NCBI GenBank assembly: GCA_934090685.1
Contig: CAKOJN010000006.1
Location: forward strand, 59,933 to 123,932
Length of the DNA: 64,000 bases
Direction: 5' to 3'
From: an uncultured Bacilli bacterium
Lineage (GTDB): Bacteria > Bacillota_I > Bacilli_A > RF39 > UBA660
Of the stretch, positions 50,413-59,126 are shown piece by piece; position 1 is the stretch's first letter; the number at the start of each line of letters is the position of its first letter. The notes under the pieces are model-generated. The model did not search any database. It saw only the letters and a program-made list of their open reading frames with translations, and was not told the origin of the DNA. The translations under genes were made by a program, and so were the position numbers.

Positions 50413-51294
50413 TTAAATATTATTATCACTAAAATCAAGAACACCGTAAGCATAAATATAGTTTGATTTTAATGGATATTTCTTTCTTCTAACATCTTTA
50501 TGATCTACATTTCCTTCAATTGTATATACTGTGTTATTAACTACTTTTTCAACGAAACCTACATGATCTATAACTCCATTATTATTCCAATCAAAGAATA
50601 TTATATCAGCAGGTTTTGGTGTATATTCTTTTGGTTTCTTTAATAAATTTCTTTCTTTATAATAATCAACTCCAACTTTAACCCAAATAAATTTTGGAAC
50701 TTTAGTATTTAATATACCATTTTGATTAGCAATATAACTTACAAAAACAGCACACCACTCTACTCTATGATTAAATCCATACCAAGTCCAATATTTATCC
50801 CCACCATTTCCTATTTCTGGTATTAAAGATGCAACTATTTTATTTCTTGTTATTGTTTCTTTATTAACTTTATTATATAGATTCAATACATTTAAGTTAG
50901 AGTATCTATCTTTATTAAAATATATTTTAATTTTAGTATCTTTTTCATTATAATAATTATTAAAATATTTCTTTACTACATCTTTACTTAAAGTTGCTGT
51001 ATAAATATATTTATTATTATCTTTTGTCATAGTAGCATTATAACTATTATTTTCTATCAAACTCATTGTGTCTTTTAAATCATAATATTTATTAACTCTT
51101 ATTAAATAATTATTAAGGTTAGAATATTCTATTGTAATTTCATTATCTTTATAATCAATTATATTATTGTTAAAAATACTAGTACTTATATTTGTTGCTA
51201 AACTAACTTTTGTACATACACCTAAATATACATATGAAAAAATAGTACTTACTATCAGTATTAAAAAAGCACATTTAAAAGTTCTATTATTCAT
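50413..51294 (-). CDS. CHAP-domain peptidoglycan hydrolase-like protein
   Basis: 293 residues. An N-terminal signal/anchor (about 7-27) leads to a beta-rich linker, then a CHAP domain from about 165. The catalytic cysteine is in RVEWCAVFVSYIANQNG, the histidine in IDHVGFVEKV and the polar residue in TIEGNVD. The D-x-N-x-D-type loop WNNNGVIDHVG fits. Such domains cut peptidoglycan cross-bridges or the Mur-L-Ala bond. It follows the 624-residue membrane protein gene's start by 20 bases, so it may act on the wall at the same place. Confidence 0.85.
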   Translation of the reverse strand: MNNRTFKCAFLILIVSTIFSYVYLGVCTKVSLATNISTSIFNNNIIDYKDNEITIEYSNLNNYLIRVNKYYDLKDTMSLIENNSYNATMTKDNNKYIYTATLSKDVVKKYFNNYYNEKDTKIKIYFNKDRYSNLNVLNLYNKVNKETITRNKIVASLIPEIGNGGDKYWTWYGFNHRVEWCAVFVSYIANQNGILNTKVPKFIWVKVGVDYYKERNLLKKPKEYTPKPADIIFFDWNNNGVIDHVGFVEKVVNNTVYTIEGNVDHKDVRRKKYPLKSNYIYAYGVLDFSDNNI

Positions 51295-51341
51295 ACTACA
51301 CCTACTCTATAATAATATTTTAATACAATTGTTAAGTTATA

Positions 51342-53093
51342 TCAAGTACTTAAAGTCGTTTCTGTTAAATCACTCAATTCAGGATTTGTTATTTCATATA
51401 TTTTTTGAACTTTTTCCATCTCTTGTGCGATTTGTTCTTTTGTATATCCTTCTGCTAAACGTGCATTACTTACAATGTTCATCATAACTGCAGTTGGTAT
51501 TCTAGGCGCACAAAAATATTTTAGTTTTTCTTTATCACTTTTAATAGTGTCTATAACTTCATCACCAAATATATTTTTATAATCTTTTTCACTCATTTTA
51601 CTTGCTTCATTATATAATTCTTCTATTTTTCCAGAATCTAATTTTTTTTCATTCAAATACTCTCTTTCTTCACTAAAAAAAGGCAATACAGAATCATGCT
51701 TAAATACACTATTATATTCTGTAAAAGGTACTAAATAATATCTATATAAATCAAGTGCAGTATAATCATCTCCAAAAGCATCTTTTCCATCTTTTGATAC
51801 ACTATCCCATGTAGGATCAAGAGCATATGTCCCATGAATGTTATACTTAGGATCATCTATCACAGCATATGCTCTACTATGCTTTCCACGAAGAGTTTTA
51901 TTATCAAATCCATAACATGAAACACCAAATTTTCCTATTTTTATATTAGGTTCAAAATCTTTAAATATTTCTTCTAACATACTTGTATAACCAGCACAAA
52001 CAATATGACCAGTTTTAACAATTTTTGTAGGATCTCTTGACTCAAGTAAATCTTCACTTTTAGTTTCATTATATTCAAAAGTTTTTAATATATCGTACGC
52101 AACTGTCAGTTTTTCAACAGGCGATAATTCATAATCTGTTATTATTTTTCTATACCATTTAATACATTCACATAACGATCTAAAGTCTTCATAATCCGCT
52201 GTAGTTGTCAAATCATAACGTATTTGTATATTTACTTTTTTTGATAAATTATCTAAAACAGAATAATCATAATCAAAATAATTAATATTCTTTTTACCAT
52301 TTGATAATAAAATATTAACATTTTCTACTTCAATTTTTTTCGCAGCAAAATAATCACATAAATTTTTTGCAACATTCATATTTGGATTATATATACTTAT
52401 TGTAACTTTATTATCTTTTATTGTGAATGTATATGAATTTTCATTTGAAACTATACGTATTTTTTCATATTCTTCGCTAAATAATTTTAAAACATCATCT
52501 AGCATATCCATAGAAAAATTTTCACCTATAATATCCATAGTATTCTTTTGATGAGACTTTTGCTCAAATTTCATTTTTATGTTTTTATATATGGCAAATC
52601 CCTGATTATTACCTAAAGCAAAAAGCACTTTTTTATAATTATTTAAATCAAACGGTACATTTTTTGTTCCACCAATTATAATAGTTTTAATATTTGTATT
52701 TTCAGACAAAAATATAATTTCATCTTCTGTTAATGGAAAACTATCATTGATTTCTAGTTCTTCTAAATTCTTAAATTTTTCTAATGTTTTATAATTATTT
52801 TTAAATAAAAGATAAGGTACACTAAGTTTCTTAATAGTTTCTGGAATATTTTCTAATATTTTTTCACTAACTTCATTAAATATATAAGACGCATTAATAG
52901 AATTATCACCATATTTTATTTTCATATCAGGTGTTCCGCCTTTTATTGTTTGCATTATAAAATCCGTTAAATCTGAACTAGAAATAGTTAATTCTTCTGT
53001 ACATGTTTGTACATATTTATATAATTCATCCATATTATTTTGACTATAAAATTCACCAATATATTTTTTAAAGTACAAATCCTCTATATCCAT
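51342..53093 (-). CDS. Transglutaminase-like protein with LRR-like N-terminus
   Basis: 583 residues. Residues about 75-150 contain leucine-rich stretches (KLSVPYLLFKNNYKTLEKFK, LEELEINDSFPLTEDEIIFL). The C-terminal half has a transglutaminase/protease core: Cys in GHIVCAGYTSMLEEIF, His in KHSRAYAVIDD, Asp in YALDPTWDS. This is the order and spacing of the family. No signal peptide is seen, so it is probably cytoplasmic or exported without one. Such proteins are common in gut Firmicutes and poorly studied. The substrate is unknown. Confidence 0.75.
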   Translation of the reverse strand: MDIEDLYFKKYIGEFYSQNNMDELYKYVQTCTEELTISSSDLTDFIMQTIKGGTPDMKIKYGDNSINASYIFNEVSEKILENIPETIKKLSVPYLLFKNNYKTLEKFKNLEELEINDSFPLTEDEIIFLSENTNIKTIIIGGTKNVPFDLNNYKKVLFALGNNQGFAIYKNIKMKFEQKSHQKNTMDIIGENFSMDMLDDVLKLFSEEYEKIRIVSNENSYTFTIKDNKVTISIYNPNMNVAKNLCDYFAAKKIEVENVNILLSNGKKNINYFDYDYSVLDNLSKKVNIQIRYDLTTTADYEDFRSLCECIKWYRKIITDYELSPVEKLTVAYDILKTFEYNETKSEDLLESRDPTKIVKTGHIVCAGYTSMLEEIFKDFEPNIKIGKFGVSCYGFDNKTLRGKHSRAYAVIDDPKYNIHGTYALDPTWDSVSKDGKDAFGDDYTALDLYRYYLVPFTEYNSVFKHDSVLPFFSEEREYLNEKKLDSGKIEELYNEASKMSEKDYKNIFGDEVIDTIKSDKEKLKYFCAPRIPTAVMMNIVSNARLAEGYTKEQIAQEMEKVQKIYEITNPELSDLTETTLST

Positions 53094-53145
53094 ATGTCAC
53101 CTACTTTAAGTACATTATACAATAAAAATCTTCCATATTTCAATA

Positions 53146-54003
53146 TTACATCTTAATTATCAATACGCCTAATATTATCATAATAGACGCTATTACTTTT
53201 TGTATTATTTTATTTTTATCTTTATTAATAAAGTATTCGTACACTGTATTTAATATTGAAGTTAATGTAAGAAGTGGTGCGATTAATGTAACACTTCCAA
53301 GTTGATATGCTCTTACTGATGATATAAGCATCAAACACCAAGTAAATGCTGATAATAAAAATGATTTTTTATCATAAAGTTTGAACTCACTCTTTAATTC
53401 TTTAATACTATGTCTACCTAAAATAAATATAAATATTGATGGAGTAAAAACAGTAAATATAGTATATATAGCTATATTAAAATTATCAGATATATTAACA
53501 TTTATAAGCATAGCTACTGCGAATAAGAAATTTGATATAAAAGACATAATAAAATACTTATTTAATTTAAACTTTCCTTTATCAAATGCTAACATCACAT
53601 TAGATATAATTATAAGTATTGAACCAATAACTTTTTTAAGTACAATTTCTTCTTTTAAAAATATAAATCCAAGTATAATTAAAAAGACTGTTGATAGTTG
53701 TTTTAACATACTAAAAACAGATGGATCAAGTCCATATCTTGCCTCTATATTTAATCTATCTGTCATTGCATAAATAATAGTAACTACAAGTAATGTTAAA
53801 TATATGTTTATATCATGACTAAATTTAATCGTGAAAAATGGAATAAAAAGTATTGCGAATAACGCTGTGAACACTTCTAAAAGTATTGTAAGTGATCCTG
53901 CCTTTTTCATTTTTCTATTAGCCTTTTTAAATGTCTGAGCAAAAATAACCGCTGAGATTAAATATAAAATTACCCAAAATTTCCAATTATTAAATATTTC
54001 CAT
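53146..54003 (-). CDS. EamA-family (DMT) transporter
   Basis: 285 residues with ten predicted membrane helices in two EamA-like halves (LKQLSTVFLIILGFIFLKEE, SVRAYQLGSVTLIAPLLTLT at the family's conserved positions). Drug/metabolite transporter superfamily. Substrate unknown. The start overlaps the DUF1810 stop (TAATG), so it is probably translated by coupling; no good site precedes it. Confidence 0.85.
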   Translation of the reverse strand: MEIFNNWKFWVILYLISAVIFAQTFKKANRKMKKAGSLTILLEVFTALFAILFIPFFTIKFSHDINIYLTLLVVTIIYAMTDRLNIEARYGLDPSVFSMLKQLSTVFLIILGFIFLKEEIVLKKVIGSILIIISNVMLAFDKGKFKLNKYFIMSFISNFLFAVAMLINVNISDNFNIAIYTIFTVFTPSIFIFILGRHSIKELKSEFKLYDKKSFLLSAFTWCLMLISSVRAYQLGSVTLIAPLLTLTSILNTVYEYFINKDKNKIIQKVIASIMIILGVLIIKM

Positions 54004-54419
54004 TATTTATTTAAAAGTGAAATTGTCATTTCATCTTTCTCTCCATTATAAAATTTATCAAGTACTTTTTTAAATACATCAATATCGCTTACTTCACTAA
54101 ATAATGTCATTGATGACTTTAATTTTAAATCATCAGGATAACCCATAACATATGTAGCATCATCGCTTTCAAGAGAAAGTAATGCTTCACATATCTCAAT
54201 TAATCTATTCTTTAAAGTATTATTTTTTAAATATTCTATTGCTTCATTTTTATCTTTAATTGAATAATACTTTGATGTTGAACTAAAACCAAGTCCAGCT
54301 ATTTGTGGAAAAATATACCATATCCAGTGACTTGTTTTTCTACCTTTTTTTATCTCTTTTAATGCTTGTTCATAATCCTTATCTTGTGCTTTTAAGAATC
54401 TTTCTAAATCGTTTTTCAT
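54003..54419 (-). CDS. DUF1810 family protein
   Basis: 138 residues covering the whole family: DLERFLKAQDKDYEQALKEI, KTSHWIWYIFPQIAGLGFS, SxxSKYYSIKDKNEAIEYL and the pattern MGYPDDLKLKSSMTLFSEV. Small cytoplasmic family found in bacteria and fungi, function unknown; some databases call it calpastatin-like without evidence. Possibly co-transcribed with the EamA transporter gene. Confidence 0.9.
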   Translation of the reverse strand: MKNDLERFLKAQDKDYEQALKEIKKGRKTSHWIWYIFPQIAGLGFSSTSKYYSIKDKNEAIEYLKNNTLKNRLIEICEALLSLESDDATYVMGYPDDLKLKSSMTLFSEVSDIDVFKKVLDKFYNGEKDEMTISLLNK

Positions 54420-54475
54420 ATTATATCACCAATATAATTTTATCATAAATAATTTAATATAAAAAGAAATATTAG

Positions 54476-55357
54476 TTATTTAATAGAGTTTTTAACTGTA
54501 TCAACCAATATTTCTATTTTCTTTTTACAACTTAAATCTTTATCAAGCAATGGATTATATTCTACAATATCCATACTTGTTATATTGAGTTTCTCAAATA
54601 ATAATTTTAACCCTTTATTTACAATATCAAAACTAAGTCCCTTACCACTTACATATGTTTTATGTAAAAGAACATTTACTGCAGGAAATTCATCATCATT
54701 AAGTACATCTAAATCAAAACTTAAATGAACATTTTTAGCTTTGACTTTACTAGATATTTCATCTACTACTTTTTCTATACCTTTTTCTATTACATCAACA
54801 TCACTATATTTTGTAATATTTTCTTTTTCTACATATTCTATTTCTTCTTTTTCATAACTTCTTATTCCAATGTAATATAGATTTTTAGGATCTAATTTAT
54901 ATTCACTAATATTTAATTTATCATCTTTACATCTTCCTATACATACAGATAAAGGTATACCATGTATATTTCCCGATGGAGTTGTTTCATCTGTATGAAT
55001 ATCTGTATGAGCATCAAACCATATAACAGACACATCGCCTTTATAATGTTCAAGTGAAGCACTTAAACTTCCAATAGCGGTTGAATGATCTCCTCCGATT
55101 GTCAAAGGAAAATGATTATCATTTAATGATTTAGTTACTTCATTATATAATCTATTAGTAATCTCTTTAACGGCAGATTCATATTTTAATTTAGATCCTT
55201 CTTTATATTCACTACTATCTTTAACATGATTATCAATTTCTTTTATATTATCAAATTTTTTTTCATAAATATCCCTAGTACTTTCAAACGCCATATCAGC
55301 ACCATCTAAAAAGCACCCGTATTTCATCGGAACACCAATTACATCTATTTTTTTCAT
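54476..55357 (-). CDS. Arginase/agmatinase-family hydrolase
   Basis: 293 residues. Ureohydrolase motifs: LTIGGDHSTAIGS (His), VIWFDAHTDIHTDE (three metal ligands), SGNIHGIPLSV, and the metal-binding pair in HLSFDLDVLNDDEFPAVN. The last motif normally reads SxDxDxxDPxxAP; here the two ligand aspartates remain but DP is ND. The N-terminus VIGVPMKYGCFLDGADMAFE resembles RocF-type arginases. The product probably hydrolyses arginine or a guanidino compound to urea. The next gene downstream is a chagasin-like lipoprotein, but they are probably unrelated. Confidence 0.85.
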   Translation of the reverse strand: MKKIDVIGVPMKYGCFLDGADMAFESTRDIYEKKFDNIKEIDNHVKDSSEYKEGSKLKYESAVKEITNRLYNEVTKSLNDNHFPLTIGGDHSTAIGSLSASLEHYKGDVSVIWFDAHTDIHTDETTPSGNIHGIPLSVCIGRCKDDKLNISEYKLDPKNLYYIGIRSYEKEEIEYVEKENITKYSDVDVIEKGIEKVVDEISSKVKAKNVHLSFDLDVLNDDEFPAVNVLLHKTYVSGKGLSFDIVNKGLKLLFEKLNITSMDIVEYNPLLDKDLSCKKKIEILVDTVKNSIK

Positions 55358-55382
55358 TTTGCCACCTAAACAAGTATATAAA

Positions 55383-55409
55383 AAAATAGGTATTATTTCA
55401 ACCTATTTT
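55383..55409 (-). terminator. Terminator of the lipoprotein gene
   Basis: Minus-strand AAAATAGGT, nine-base loop, ACCTATTTT, then TTTT. Confidence 0.75.
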
Positions 55410-55414
55410 ACACG

Positions 55415-55810
55415 TTATTTACTTTTATTAAAATAACTACCATTATGTGTATCTTCTTTTATATTTAAATTCTCATCCACTGTTATATAATAAGTAGCAT
55501 TATACTTTTCATCTTCTCCACTTGCATCTACATAACTAAAATCTATTACTTCACTTCCTTCTCTTAATGGAGTAATTGTAAATATAGTTTTAGTATTGCA
55601 TCCTGCCTTATCATCAGAACACTCTGTTTTATAATCTTTTGTTATTTTAACTGTACCTTCATTATAAGTTTCACTTTCCCAAGTATATCCAGTAGATGGA
55701 TTACCGTCAAAAGAAATAGTTAATTCTTTTAGTTTTACCTTTTCTTTACTACCACATCCACATAATAATAGTGTTAGTAATAATAAAAGCATAATCTTTA
55801 TATTTTTCAT
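55415..55810 (-). CDS. Chagasin-family (I42) protease-inhibitor-like lipoprotein
   Basis: 131 residues from ATG 55810 (site GGTGATTAAG); an upstream TTG would add four residues. The signal peptide ends at LLLCGCG, a lipobox, so it is anchored by lipid. The chagasin loop L2 NPSTGYTWE is present, with a second conserved block GSEVIDFSYVDAS (loop L6-like). Chagasin-type proteins inhibit papain-family cysteine proteases, but many bacterial ones have no tested target. Three cysteines near residues 68-79 may form disulfides. Confidence 0.85.
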   Translation of the reverse strand: MKNIKIMLLLLLTLLLCGCGSKEKVKLKELTISFDGNPSTGYTWESETYNEGTVKITKDYKTECSDDKAGCNTKTIFTITPLREGSEVIDFSYVDASGEDEKYNATYYITVDENLNIKEDTHNGSYFNKSK

Positions 55811-55839
55811 CTTAATCACCAATTTTATTATAACAAAAT

Positions 55840-55861
55840 AAGGACTAATTTAATAGTCCCT
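55840..55861 (-). terminator. Terminator of the ABC exporter gene
   Basis: Minus-strand AGGGACTA, loop TTAAAT, TAGTCCTT, then TATTTTG. Overlaps the stop. Confidence 0.65.
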
Positions 55862-57590
55862 ATGAATTTAAAGATTCAGTTTCATATAATTTTTTATAAG
55901 TTTTGTTTGTTTTTAATAATTCATTATGTTTTCCACTATCAACTACTTTACCTTTATCAACTAAATATATTATATCAGCATCCATAATAGTAGATAATCT
56001 ATGTGCCACTATGATTACTGTATGGTCTTTAACTAAATTATCAATTGTTTTCTTAATATAATCTTGTGAACTATTATCAAGAGCACTAGTTGCTTCATCA
56101 AATAGTATAACTTTACTATTTTTGGCAAGTGTTCTTGCTATAGAAAGTCTTTGTTTTTGACCTCCACTTAAGTTTACTCCACCTTCTCCCAAAATAGTAT
56201 CATATTTATCAGGAAGAGATATAATATATTCATCTAAATAAGCCATTTTAGTATATTTTCTAACTTTATCAACAGTTATATCTTTATCTATAATTTTAAA
56301 ATTTTCTAATATTGTTCTATTAAATATGAATGGTTCCTGTCTAATAATAGAAATATGTTTTCTTAACTCATCTTCACTTAAGCCTTTAATATCAAGTCCA
56401 TCTAATGTTATAGTTCCTTCTTTAACATCAAACACTCTTGTTATTAAATTAAATAATGTACTCTTACCTTGACCAGATTTTCCTACTACGGCTATCTTTT
56501 TATTTGGTTCTAACTTGATATTAAAATCATTTATTATATTGTCTTCATCTGGATAAGCAAAACTAACATTTTTAAATTCAATTAGTCCTTTTACTTTACT
56601 AATTTTTTCATTACCAAACTTTTCATCTTCATATAGTTTATTTTCTAATATTTCATTTACTCTATGTAAAGATACAACTAGTTTTTGATATGTTTGACTA
56701 AAATTATTTATATTATCTATAAGTCCCATAAATCTATAAATATAATATGTCATAGCAATAAAGAATGCTAAATTAATTATTCCTTTAAATATAAGAATTG
56801 CACAAGTTATAAACACACAACCTTCAAGAAATATCTTTAATAGAAGTGTTAAACCATTATATTTCCTTCTTATTGACACTTCATCTTGTGACTTATCAAA
56901 TATTGCTTTAATAATTTCTTTCATATCAAAAATTAAATTATTTTTAACCCCTAATGTTTTAATTTCTCTAATACCTCTTATAGATTCATTAACAAGAGAT
57001 GTAAATTTATCTTGTGATACTTTTCTTTCTTTATGTACATTTATTAACATTGGATCATATTTCTTTATAACTAAATATAGTAAGAATAAAAATATTATTA
57101 TTTCTAGTGCTATAATCCATGAATTTATAAATATGTATACTAGTACAATTAATGATGCGATTAATGATGATATTAATGCTACCAGTCTACCAAATGAAAA
57201 ACTCAATGAATCAGCATCATTTACTATTCTGTTAATTACTTCACCTGATGATGTTTTTTCATAAGCATAAGCAGGTAAATTAAGTGCTTTTTTATATGTA
57301 AAATATCCCAATTTTCTTGCTATCTTACTTTCAATTAACTCAAGCATGCAACTAGCATTATTATACATACCAACATCTTCAATAGTATTAACTAATACAT
57401 AAATAATTAAATATGTAATTGATAAATAATATTTAGAGTCTGTTATACTCTGAGTAATCTCACCCATTAAATAACCACCAATTATACCCATAAAATTAGA
57501 TATTATGATTAATAATGTCGCTACAATAAACTTACATTTGTCTTCTTTAATAAATTTCCATAGAGGTATAAACTCTTTTATATTTTTCAT
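55860..57590 (-). CDS. ABC exporter, fused membrane and ATPase half-transporter
   Basis: 576 residues. The six-helix membrane domain (about 18-300) has the coupling-helix type segment ESIRGIREIKTLGVKN. The ATPase has Walker A GKSGQGKST (about 368), signature LSGGQKQR, Walker B VILFDEATSALD and H-loop VAHRLS. It belongs to the MsbA/lantibiotic/multidrug exporter group and works as a homodimer, or with an unseen partner. It has its own promoter, leader peptide and attenuator (57591-57780), resembling Bacillus bmrCD control. That points to a drug- or peptide-responsive exporter (inference). Confidence 0.92.
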   Translation of the reverse strand: MKNIKEFIPLWKFIKEDKCKFIVATLLIIISNFMGIIGGYLMGEITQSITDSKYYLSITYLIIYVLVNTIEDVGMYNNASCMLELIESKIARKLGYFTYKKALNLPAYAYEKTSSGEVINRIVNDADSLSFSFGRLVALISSLIASLIVLVYIFINSWIIALEIIIFLFLLYLVIKKYDPMLINVHKERKVSQDKFTSLVNESIRGIREIKTLGVKNNLIFDMKEIIKAIFDKSQDEVSIRRKYNGLTLLLKIFLEGCVFITCAILIFKGIINLAFFIAMTYYIYRFMGLIDNINNFSQTYQKLVVSLHRVNEILENKLYEDEKFGNEKISKVKGLIEFKNVSFAYPDEDNIINDFNIKLEPNKKIAVVGKSGQGKSTLFNLITRVFDVKEGTITLDGLDIKGLSEDELRKHISIIRQEPFIFNRTILENFKIIDKDITVDKVRKYTKMAYLDEYIISLPDKYDTILGEGGVNLSGGQKQRLSIARTLAKNSKVILFDEATSALDNSSQDYIKKTIDNLVKDHTVIIVAHRLSTIMDADIIYLVDKGKVVDSGKHNELLKTNKTYKKLYETESLNS

Positions 57591-57608
57591 AATACCTCCT
57601 CAATAAAA

Positions 57609-57666
57609 AACTACTTTAATAAGTAGTTAAAAGTTTACAGAAGTAGAAAAAAACAATAATTTTCTA
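57609..57666 (-). promoter_or_regulatory. Attenuator of the ABC exporter: competing hairpins
   Basis: Three mutually exclusive stems are readable on the minus strand. Stem A: TAGAAAA (57660-57666) with TTTTCTA (57644-57650), inside the leader ORF. Stem B, the terminator: AACTACTT (57621-57628) with AAGTAGTT (57609-57616), loop ATTA, then TTTTTT. Alternative: CTACTT (57641-57646) can pair with AAGTAG of the terminator's 3' arm, removing it. A ribosome stalled in the ORF would open stem A and favour the antiterminator. Confidence 0.6.
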
Positions 57667-57719
57667 TTCCCACTTTCAACTAACAAATCACTTACAAACT
57701 TTGAACTTAAAATTACCAT
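57627..57719 (-). CDS. 30-residue leader peptide of the ABC exporter
   Basis: ATG 57719 with site GAAAGGAGTGG, 30 codons, TAA at 57627 inside the terminator's 5' arm. Residues include MVILSSKFVSDLLVESGNRK and then LLFFSTSVNF. The ORF overlaps the attenuator hairpins exactly, as in ribosome-mediated attenuation. A bacteriocin precursor is the alternative, but there is no GG leader and no charged core. Confidence 0.6.
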   Translation of the reverse strand: MVILSSKFVSDLLVESGNRKLLFFSTSVNF

Positions 57720-57751
57720 TTTTCTCCACTCCTTTCTTTAAATTCAAATAA

Positions 57752-57780
57752 ATAATATCACTCAAATTAAAAAATGTCAA
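57752..57780 (-). promoter_or_regulatory. Promoter of the leader/ABC exporter unit
   Basis: Minus-strand TTGACA (57775-57780), 17 bases, TATTAT (57752-57757). Begins seven bases upstream of the zincin stop, so the exporter is independent of the MoxR operon. Confidence 0.7.
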
Positions 57781-57786
57781 CCTTTT

Positions 57787-58512
57787 TTAGTTAACATCTT
57801 TCTTTTTTAAGCAAATTGAATATTTTAAATTAAATTGATAATTATTATTATCTATGTTATTTTCTACAAATGAATTATACTTTTCATCTATAAATTTACC
57901 TATTATCATTACAAAATCATTATTATCTTTTTCGTATCCTAATAATGATAAAATATATTTTGAAAATACTTCTGCCACTAACTCTTGATTATTTATACAA
58001 GCGTATGGGCTTACTAATTCATATACATTTTTATTCTCTACTAATCTTAAAAATTCACTATCATTAGATATATGCAAAAAATTATCAAGTAAATGTCCAA
58101 ATTCATGGAATATTATTTTTCTACCATCGCAATCATTAATACCATCAAATAATACTATAGAAAAATAATCTGCGAATGATTCATCTATTACTTGTGGTAA
58201 CTCATAATATCCAGTAAGTTCATGGTCATCTGTAATAGAATAAAAGCCAGACACTCTTTTATCGTTACTAATCTTACTATCATCATAAAAACTATCACAT
58301 GCCATTGTATATATAAACATATTATAATGATATATAAAATCTTTTTCTTGTTCTAAAGCGCACAAAACATGATTAAAAAATGGGTATCTTTCAAATATAA
58401 AAGATAGTCCCATTATCATTTCATATTGTACTTTTTTAGAAACTCCATCAAAATTACAATATGGTATTTTCAGAACATTTTTTACAAATTCATTAAAATA
58501 ATTTTCTTCCAT
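57787..58512 (-). CDS. HExxH zincin-like metallopeptidase
   Basis: About 241 residues from ATG 58512; a GTG at 58521 would add three. The zinc site IFHEFGHLLDN (HExxH) near residue 126 is followed about 40 residues later by NNQELVAEVFSKY, where the second glutamate is the likely third ligand (gluzincin or lethal-factor-like arrangement). It has no signal peptide or membrane segment. The ORF overlaps the 3' end of the 210-residue gene. It is the last gene of the MoxR operon, which suggests the ATPase complex controls or is controlled by proteolysis. Confidence 0.75.
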   Translation of the reverse strand: MEENYFNEFVKNVLKIPYCNFDGVSKKVQYEMIMGLSFIFERYPFFNHVLCALEQEKDFIYHYNMFIYTMACDSFYDDSKISNDKRVSGFYSITDDHELTGYYELPQVIDESFADYFSIVLFDGINDCDGRKIIFHEFGHLLDNFLHISNDSEFLRLVENKNVYELVSPYACINNQELVAEVFSKYILSLLGYEKDNNDFVMIIGKFIDEKYNSFVENNIDNNNYQFNLKYSICLKKKDVN

Positions 58513-59125
58513 ATCCTTCACTAAATTGTTGTCTTATTCCTAAATAAACTTCATCTATATTATTTAAGGAATAATCAGCTTCATCAATGTATTCTAGTTC
58601 ATCTCTTAATACTTCATCAGATGAAATAAGAGTATATCTTTCATGATCATCATCATATATTTTAGCAACAAGTGTATGTTCCTTTTTATATAGTGCCAAA
58701 CATTTAATTCCTAGCATTTCCGCTATTGGATTAAGCGCTTTAAAATGTTTTCCTACAAAAGAAGCATTTTCTAAAAAACTTGCTAAACTCTCAAACTCTT
58801 CTGATAAACCCTTAAAGTCTTTGCATTTAATTACAGTGTTAATAAAATTTTCACCTAATGATTTCAAAATTATATCATTACCATCAGTAATTAATCTATA
58901 AAATTTACTACATCTTGAATAATCTAATGTCCCTTCTCTTTCCTTTATGCTTTCTAAAAGAGAATTTTTCATTCCATTAATTTCATCTATCGCATCATCA
59001 TCATCTATCATTGACGTAACATCATCTGTAATTCTTAGAACATTATTTAAAAGAGCATCATTTTCTGCACTAAATACTTCTGGTTCCTTTTTTAAATATA
59101 TTTCTCCATTAATAAATACTTCCAT
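58493..59125 (-). CDS. Unknown protein of the MoxR operon
   Basis: 210 residues, mostly helical and acidic, with a DDVTSMIDDDDAIDEING segment and a C-terminal ADYSLNNIDEVYLGIRQQFS tail. There are no signal peptide, cysteine or membrane segment. It is encoded one base after the VWA-like gene and overlaps the zincin gene by about 20-29 bases, so its production is tied to theirs. Not recognised; it may be an adaptor or substrate for the zincin. Confidence 0.65.
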   Translation of the reverse strand: MEVFINGEIYLKKEPEVFSAENDALLNNVLRITDDVTSMIDDDDAIDEINGMKNSLLESIKEREGTLDYSRCSKFYRLITDGNDIILKSLGENFINTVIKCKDFKGLSEEFESLASFLENASFVGKHFKALNPIAEMLGIKCLALYKKEHTLVAKIYDDDHERYTLISSDEVLRDELEYIDEADYSLNNIDEVYLGIRQQFSEGYGRKLF

Positions 59126-59126
59126 A

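Noticed and set aside
57627..57719. Bacteriocin precursor exported by the neighbouring ABC protein
   Set aside because: No double-glycine leader or cysteine/charged core; overlap with the terminator fits a leader ORF better.
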